A stretch of 64,000 nt of DNA from Drosophila miranda. Its lineage: Eukaryota > Arthropoda > Insecta > Diptera > Drosophilidae. The notes under the pieces were generated by a model. The model ran no database searches. It was given only the letters and a program-made list of their open reading frames with translations, and was not told the origin of the DNA. Within the stretch, counting starts at the first letter, position 1. The number at the start of each line of letters is the position of its first letter. The position numbers and the translations under genes were made by a program. Location: assembly GCF_003369915.1 (NCBI RefSeq), contig NC_046674.1, positions 2,418,001 through 2,482,000 of the forward strand, given 5' to 3'. This document shows positions 56,655-64,000 of this stretch, one piece after another.

Positions 56655-59600
56655 GGCTTCGTGGTTGGGCAGTTTTTACGCTGTTGCCGGCTCCTCTGCT
56701 TTTCCTCTCTTGTTTTTTCCGTGTGACGCAGTGAAATGCAATTTGGCATTTGTTTGTGCTTTCGGCGGGCATCCAAAATAGATTCCGCTCACCTGTACCC
56801 CATTCCACCCACCCCCTAACCACTCCCTCTGCCATTCTCGCTCTCTTATTCTGTTATTCCATCCCTCCCCCTGGCTGGCCTTTGAAGGAAAACGAATTCC
56901 ACACAGGTGTTGTCGCCTGTTCTGTGCCTCTCTTCTTCTCTTCTCTGTCTCTGTCTCTCCCTCTCTCTCTCTCTCTCTCTCTGTCTCTCTTTCGCTGTCG
57001 GCTTTTCCGGCGTAATGAACTTAATGTCGCCCCGTCAGGTGGTGGGAGGTAGGGGTCGGGGCTTGGGTTGGGGTTGGGGTTGGGTATTGGTTCGGATATA
57101 TTTATGGTTGGTATATTTTCTATATTCTATATTCGATATGATTTATGTGTGTGCTTCGGGTACTTTTAGTTCTGGTTCAAATTGGTTTTTGATGTTGGAC
57201 AAAAGATTTACGGATCAGACCATCCCATCCCCATCCCCATTCCCATCCCCTTTGCAGTGCGTTTTTTCGCACTTCTTTTGGGATTTTCACACTTCACAAG
57301 TTGCAGCCCACGCACCGATCGAAAGACAAAGGAAATCCCAGCAGCTGAGGCAGCAGCAGCACACCAAGGGTGTGGCAGGGAAAGACAACGAGGGAGGCAA
57401 GAGAATGGATGATGTCTGGCGCCAACATGGAAATGCAATTTGAATGGTAAGGTCAAGATGGGCCAGTGCCATGCATCAGAGAGAAAGCTTTGGACCAAGG
57501 AAATGCCACTGGGTAGGGGGATGGGATGGTATGGGGGGGTGGGAGGTAGACCAATGTGTGACATGTGCTAAAGACACTTTGTGGCAGCAGCGTCGACTTT
57601 AATCACGGCAATTAATAAGAGAAGAAAGGCAGCGACAGGCGGAGAAAGAGAGAAAAAGAGAAAGAGAGACTGGGACAAAGGAAGGAAGTGTCCCATACCA
57701 CGAGTATAGCACCCCCATCCCCATCTCCATCCCCATCCAAGATTCAACCTCAGGGAAGATCTGATCAGCAGCCCCCATCAGACAAGAACTAAGCCCCGAG
57801 ACAGGCGAGGCCTCACCCAGAGCGAGAGACCATTCTGGAGACCGACGACGACGACGACGTCGACTGGCGGCCATAAATCTATTTTCGTCCTGATTCCAGC
57901 CAGGCCACCGTCACCTCCCACCGCTACCCGGCCGTGGCTTTGGCTCTGGCTATGGCACCACTCCACTCCACTCCACTCCACTCTCTCCTCACTTGCTGCG
58001 CAATTGCATCGTCCCGTCCGTCCGATCTCCCATGCGGCAAGGCAGCTCCATCTTCCCGTCTGTGCTCCGTTTATTAAGTGCCCCTGGATCTTTATTTTTA
58101 ACTGTTTCTCTGCTGCTGTTTCTGTTGCTGTTGCTGTTGCTGCGGCATCGCATCGCATTGGGTGGATCGTTTCTTTGCGTAGGTAAAATGCAACTAGGGT
58201 ACAAGTACAAGTACAAGTATTTGGCCACCATTCTCAGCCCCATTCCCACTCCCATCCCGATTCCCTTCCCATTCCCACATCGAAGAATCGACAACCACAT
58301 CCGTAAATTCCAGACGGACGGGAGGTTCTCCAATTATTTACACAGATAATAAATAAGGCGGAATCAGCGTTAATGCGAAATTCAACAGCCAGGCGAAATG
58401 AAGAAAGAAAAGAGGGAAATCTTCTGCATGCACGCACTGGTATATATTTTTCTCCCCAACAATTTCTTCGTTTGTTGTTTTGTAAATAATTTTATAATTG
58501 ATTGTTAATTGAAGCCTGATGATCATGTTGCGGTTCCATAAATTCAACGATAATCTGAGAAATCTGTGAATTCGGGAATTCGGGAATTGTGCCACGAGCC
58601 AACGACTCGACTCCACTTGAGTGGAGACCTCAGATCTCAGATCTCTTGCGATTACTCGAGTGGCGAGACGAGACGAGGCGGCTATGGCTATAACTTATAT
58701 CGCAACGTGCGACTTCATCACCCAATTCTCCCAATTCAATGCAGCATCCTGTTTACAGGAATTCCATTCCTTTGACTCGCAGAAGTCTCAAGGGTTAAGG
58801 CGGATGGATGAATGGTTGGATGGATGGATCTCTCTCTCTCTCTTTCGTACTGGAGGGGCAGCACCTGACACGGCTGCCCCTGCCAGGCCGGATATGTGTG
58901 TAATTCCTGTGCGAGGAATCAGAGCTGCTGCTGCTGCAGTGTTGCAGCTGAAGTTTGGATCGTGCCGCGGCGTGCAGCAAGATCATAAAGTTCTATTTAT
59001 ACAGAGGCTGACAACAACCGACGGATGGACGGATGGACGGCTGGACGGATGGGGGAACTAGCACTGACTCTCTGCTGATTCTGATTCTCATTCCGAATCG
59101 GATTCGGATTAGGGGAGTTGCGGATGCATGGAGAGCAAAGCGCACTGGCGACGACGAGCGCACACTCACGTAGGGGAGGTTCAAACTCCAAACTGCATAT
59201 CCAAATCCAAGTCCACGGCGCTGCTAAATTTGAACTTTTGAAGAGCAAGTGAAGCGGCTACCGATTCGATTCCGTAGGTGGCTGCCACTTGGCAAAGGCC
59301 TGCCTGGTTGAGGAGGGTGTGCAGGGGTGGAGAGGTAGAGAGGTGGTGGGTGCGTGGCATGTGCCTCAAGTGGCGGCAGTGGCTGTTTATTGACGGCTCG
59401 GAGCTCGAGTGAAGAGTGCAATGGAAGCGAAACATCAACCGTGTCAAAATTCAAAGAAACAAAAGCGGAAATGTTGTTGTTTTCTTTATTTTTAACAGCG
59501 GAAAACATGAGGAAAACTAAAACAGAAATCATCACTTGGATGGTAATGGAAAACTTGCTTTGGTCAATGAACTTTCCCATCTATAATTGGCCATGTCAGC

Positions 59601-59790
59601 GAATTGAAGAGTTATTAACCTGCAGAACTTGTACATAATATCATAATAAATACTATAGGTTACAATTCGTTGACCAGATTCTCACTTTTTTCTCTTAATT
59701 AATCATTTAATTTTAATTTTACAATTGACTAAATTAATTAAAATAATTGTTCTAATATTCTTTCAGTTTGCGTTTAAATAATTAGATTTT
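56380..59790. other. Intergenic DNA with CT runs and inverted repeats
   Basis: No supported gene. It contains CT microsatellites (56625-56655 and 56950-56990), a CGACGACGAC patch near 57844-57860, a CTCCA repeat near 57962-57982 and a palindrome, CTCCACTTGAGTGGAG, at 58611-58626. AATAAA occurs at about 59644 on the plus strand without an obvious gene. Confidence 0.45.
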
Positions 59791-59801
59791 GCGCCTAAAG
59801 T

Positions 59802-59930
59802 TATCGATACAGATAATCACGTGATGCAATCGATAGTTTTCGTTTTTCATCGGTATATTTACGGTATATTTGGTATATATTTCTGAGGGTCAGACCGTAT
59901 ATTTTATCGCTAAGTCCGAGGTCACACTGA
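59802..59930 (+). promoter_or_regulatory. Distal Motif 1/DRE promoter module
   Basis: A perfect DRE, TATCGATA, is at 59802-59809 and a half-match, ATCGATA, at 59829. They are followed by CGGTATATTT repeats (Motif 6-like) from 59851 and Motif 1, GGTCACACTGA, at 59920-59930. This set marks fly housekeeping promoters. It is related in sequence to the module directly before MED14. Confidence 0.6.
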
Positions 59931-60487
59931 TTTTCATGCCACCATGTCTAGCTTAGCTCACACAGCTTTGTTTAAACCTTATTTTATAAGCACTGCAATA
60001 AATAGATTCATCAATCGTATAAAACTATGTGGGCATTACTAAATGTTCTATATAGCTAATAATATTCGACGGAACATAAAAATTGAGCAATATGGTTTGC
60101 CATCCTTGACGGAGAACGATTAACCTATTATAAGCCAAGAGGGTATTTTAATTTTCCACCGAATATAATGAAAGTTTAATAATGTTAGCGCAGTTCAGGT
60201 GAAAGATATAGTGGGTTTTTCAGAGGAAAGATGGCATAAATCTACAATTACAATCGTTAATATTTTCCGCCATTTACCTCAAGTAGTTTAACTATTTAAA
60301 TAGAGGGGGCTTTAGTGGGCTAAGAACGGTTTTTCATTTCACGAGACTCCACATTGTTGTTGAGGATCCAAAATTGAGGCAAAAAACATCAAAGTCAAGT
60401 ATTTAAAATAAGCTAGGGCTGAGAGATATAATTAGCTAGTAATATTCCACGGAACATACAAATCGAGGAATATAGAACTGGAATTCG

Positions 60488-60587
60488 TCAGTATATTTAC
60501 GGTATATTTTTAAAATCAGACGGTATATTTTGTTATATTTCTGAGGGTCGGACGGTATATTTCATCGATAAGTCCGCGGTCACACTA
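60488..60587 (+). promoter_or_regulatory. MED14 core promoter (Motif 6, DRE-like, Motif 1)
   Basis: CAGTATATTTACGGTATATTT, a second GGTATATTT, ATCGATA at 60564-60570 and Motif 1 GGTCACACTA at 60578-60587 lie about 180 bp before the MED14 ATG. The arrangement is typical of TATA-less broad promoters of housekeeping genes. Confidence 0.75.
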
Positions 60588-60766
60588 AATGGAAGCCGAA
60601 AATTGTTGAATTCTCGCGAAAAGTTGCTAAAAAAGTGTCCCAAACAATTGGAAAAGTGCATAAAAATATGAATAACAGTAATTGGAACTGAAAGCAATAG
60701 GAAACGCATATTGCAAAGGGCGATAAAGCCAGAAAAAAACACATTCAGGGCAACAAGAGGCACAAC

Positions 60767-63700
60767 ATGGCGCCGACACCTCTGCCCCTGGAGCAAATAT
60801 CCGGCGTTGGTGGCTACTTGCCAGCTGGCCAGGAGGGCGGACCCCGCATCAACACCATGTCCATGTCGGTGCTGATCGATTTCATCATCCAACGCACCTA
60901 CCACGAATTGACGGTGCTGGCCGAACTGTAAGTATTGAAACGGAAAAGGATGCGAGAGGTGAAATGGGCGCTTAGAGTGAATTGTTTTGAATGCAGGCTA
61001 CCAAGAAAAACTGATATGGAGCGCAAGATTGAAATCTACAATTATGCAGCCCGCACACGGCACTTGTTCACCCGCCTCAATGCGCTGGTCAAGTGGGGCA
61101 ACTCAGTCTCCAAAGTGGACAAATCGTCGCAGATTATGAGTTTCCTGGACAAACAGAACATGCTGTTCGTGGAGACGGCCGACATGCTGGCCCGCATGTC
61201 GCGGGAGACGCTGGTGCGTGCCCGCTTGCCCAACTTTCACATTCCCGCTGCCGTTGAGGTGCTCACAACTGGCACCTACAACCGCTTGCCGACCTGCATT
61301 CGCGAACGGATTGTGCCCGCGGATGCCATCACGCCGGCAGAGAAGAAGCAGACCCTGCTGCGCCTCAATCAGGTGATTCAGCATCGCCTGGTCACGGGCA
61401 AACTGTTGCCGCAGATGCGGGAATTCCGAATCAAAAACGGACGTGTCACCTTCGAGGTGAAGCACGAGTTCAGTGTGGCCCTTACGGTTATGGGCGACAG
61501 CCAGAATGTTCCTTGGCGTCTGCTGGACATCGATGTACTCGTGGAGGACAAAGAGACAGGAGGTAGGCTCTTCAATCCGTTTCGTTTACCTGTCGTTTCT
61601 GTAACTTCTTCCCCCCTGTTGGTAGATGGCAAATCCCTTGTCCATCCACTGCAAGTGAACTACATCCATCAGCTAATCCAAGCACGTCTGGTGGAGAATC
61701 CCAATGCCCTGAGCGAGGTATACAATTGCCTGCACTATTTCTGCCAGTCGCTGCAGCTGGAGGTGCTCTACACCCAAACGCTCCGCCTGAACTACGAGCG
61801 TCTGGACGACAACAACATCACCGTGGAGGAGTATGTGCCAGGCGTTAAGTTGACCGTCTCCTACTGGCGGGACCTGAAATCGGAGCTGGGCTATCGTCTC
61901 ACTGTTCAGTCGGACCCCAGTGAGATTGGCCGTCCGCTGGCCGTGGTTCATGTGCCCTCGCTGGGAGCCAAGGAGTCGGCGGAAGTGGCCGATCGCGCTG
62001 TCCGGTCCGAGCATCTGTCAATGGAGCGGCTGATTGTGCACACGGTTTACATCCGATCCGTGTCCAGGCTGAGTGACCTGAAGCTGGAGTTCCAGGCCTT
62101 CCTTAAGGATGTTGATTGTGAGTGTAAATGTTTGGGGTTTCCGCGTCAGCGAAAGAAGCAACCCTGATCACTGATTCCTGATTTGATCTCCATTTTAGTT
62201 AACCTTCAGGGCACGCCAGCCATTCTCACTGTGCCCGTCCTCTCGCCCTGCCTGCGAGCGGAGCAAATCCACATTACCATTGACACGCACACGGGTATGT
62301 TCCGCTGCCACGTGCCCAAGCACTTGGACTGTCCGATCACGGACGAGATGCAGGAAGCCTTGAACGGCGATCGGAGCAAGCTGCCGTCGCTGCTCTCGGA
62401 GCTGCGCTACTGGATCACGCATCGTCGGTGCGAGAAGACGCTGCAGCATCTGCCGGCCACAGCCACCGATACGCTGACCTTCCTCACCCAGCCCGAGCAG
62501 GAGCTGCTGCAGCAGGGCCGCCACAAGATATACGTGAAGCTGCACAGGCATCCCAATATTATTCTGGTAAGCCAGGTCCATGCGCCTTTAATCACATCTA
62601 AAATCCTCGCTCCTCTCGCTCTTACAGGTTGTTCAGCTGAAGGAGAAGTCAACGATGGCAAACGAAATGGAATACACATTCCACTTGGGCTTTGTGGCCT
62701 TCCAGAAGGATGAGGCCGACGTTATAGATGATTCTGCCAAGCAACTGGTGTCCGTGGTGGCTCAGCCGCCATCGGATATCCCGAAATTCTTCACCAAACT
62801 GATGCGTCTCATCGAGTTCGATACATTTGTGGCCACCCATGGGCCCGGCACTGAGGTGGATGGTGAGCAGCTGCAACCCCCAGAGGGACTGCAACCGGCC
62901 CTTGATTTACTAACAGCATTTCCATATCCTTGCAGCGGAGGTGTCTCCACACAAACGCAAATCTACTGGCGATATTCTAGCGCCCCCAGCCAAGCAGCAA
63001 AAGACAATATTTCCCGCGTACTTCATACCCGAACTGGCGCACGTGGTGGCCATGTGCGATGAGAAGATACCGTTTATGAATCTGGCCCAAACCCTGTCCA
63101 AGCACAATATTCCGCACAGCGGCCTGCAGGTGGAGGCAAATGCCACCTCGTTGGTGCTGAAGATTCTGGCGCTGCCACAGCCAGGCAAATCGGCCACAGC
63201 TTCGGGCCAACAGCCCCAGCAGGGAGCTGCTTCTGCTGCTGGTACTGCTGCGGGTGCTGCTGCTTCTGCTGGTGCTGGTGCTGCTGCCGGCGAGACCAAG
63301 CCTCAGCCGCCGAGCGGCTCCTCGGCTTTCCCCAGGATCGAGCCTCATGTGTGGGACGATCTGATGCGGCGTGTACTCTCGATTTCGGTGCGCTCGCAGA
63401 CGAACAAGAACAGCCAAGTCAGGATTTGGGTGGTGGAGTTCGTCTTCTACAGCACCCCGCTGCAGAGCTGCCATCCGAAGGAGCAGGGCAGCCGGCGCAC
63501 CGTTTACCTAACCTACGAGCAGGCCAATCACGATTTCTCGAAGACAGTCGAGGAACTGCTTAACGACTGGTCAAAGATCGTGTACCTCTACACGCTGGTC
63601 TATGACTTTGCGGAGCAGCTGAGGAACAGTGAGTAGTCGGAGGGATCGTTCGCAGATGGTTCCCTTGAGTAACCGCCTATTGTTCTCCCCCTCTAGAACG

Positions 63701-64000
63701 CCTCGCGCTGTGTGACATGCTGGTGGTCAAGTCCTACAGCTACATGAATCTTCTGCTGGGATATGGCCCGAAGAAGGAGGTCAGCTGCAATATCTACTGG
63801 TCCGTGCAGTCGCATGGCTTCCGCCTGACCTTCGTGGGCGGCATGTCTGCGGTGAATGCCCACTCGATGATGCGGGACCAGTTGGCGCAGCATCTGAACC
63901 AGCAGCACAGCCTCACGCAGATCGCGCAAATCCTGCACGAGACCTACAACCCCATGAGCTCCATTGCCAAGCTCCCAGTGCTGCCTTTCCTGGGGATTCC
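60767..64000 (+). CDS. MED14: Mediator complex subunit 14 (Trap170), 5' part
   Basis: Scaffold subunit linking the head, middle and tail of Mediator for RNA polymerase II transcription in the nucleus. Exons: 60767-60927, 60997-61562, 61626-62117, 62199-62566, 62628-62862, 62936-63628 and 63697-beyond 64000. All junctions keep frame, with introns of 61-81 bp. About 939 residues are visible; the gene runs off the window. The start is ATG of MAPTPLPLEQI. Family hallmarks are SVLIDFIIQRTYHELTVLAE, LPRKTDMERKIEIYNYA, LVKWGN and RLPTCIRERI, then VMGDSQNVPWRLLDIDVLVE. These match vertebrate MED14 closely. An Ala/Gly-rich linker lies at 63220-63290. The promoter is just upstream. Confidence 0.96.

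Overview
The window is nuclear DNA from an insect, almost certainly a Drosophila species. It has short introns of about 60-90 bp with fly-type splice sites, Motif 1 (GGTCACACT) and DRE (TATCGATA) promoter elements, long CAG/CAA coding repeats, and recognisable fly orthologues (Hipk, a Scratch-family zinc-finger gene, MED14). The density of CT/GT/CA microsatellites would suit an obscura-group fly, but that is only an impression.

Layout. 1-21.6 kb has no gene I can support. It is T/C-rich DNA with many simple repeats, several minisatellites and one decayed coding fragment, and is best read as intron and/or 5' region of Hipk. 21.6-27.0 kb carries seven exons of Hipk (+), including the whole kinase domain and a very low-complexity C-terminal half; the N-terminal exon was not found. 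27.0-36.4 kb is A-rich and gene-free, probably a very long Hipk 3' UTR.

The most striking structure is at 29.4-46.1 kb: a recent, nearly identical direct tandem duplication. Unit A (29395-37665, 8271 bp) and unit B (37666-46084, 8419 bp) each hold the distal Hipk 3' region plus one PP2C-family (Ppm1-like) phosphatase gene. A third, older PP2C copy lies at 48.0-49.0 kb, separated from copy B by a wrecked mariner transposon. Copy C shows a mosaic of diverged and near-identical blocks that suggests gene conversion, and it lacks the TATA-like box of A and B. The result is a three-gene PP2C array.

50.5-51.8 kb holds a Scratch/Snail-family five-zinc-finger gene on the minus strand, with a candidate 5' noncoding exon near 56.2 kb. 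52-59.8 kb is intergenic or intronic repeat-rich DNA. From 60.8 kb the window enters MED14 (+), seven exons of which are seen before the window ends. Its promoter region contains two related Motif 1/DRE promoter modules about 0.65 kb apart.

The genes do not form one pathway. A nuclear kinase, a family of PP2C phosphatases, a neural-type repressor and a Mediator subunit are simply neighbours. The PP2C expansion and its capture of Hipk 3' sequence are the unusual parts.
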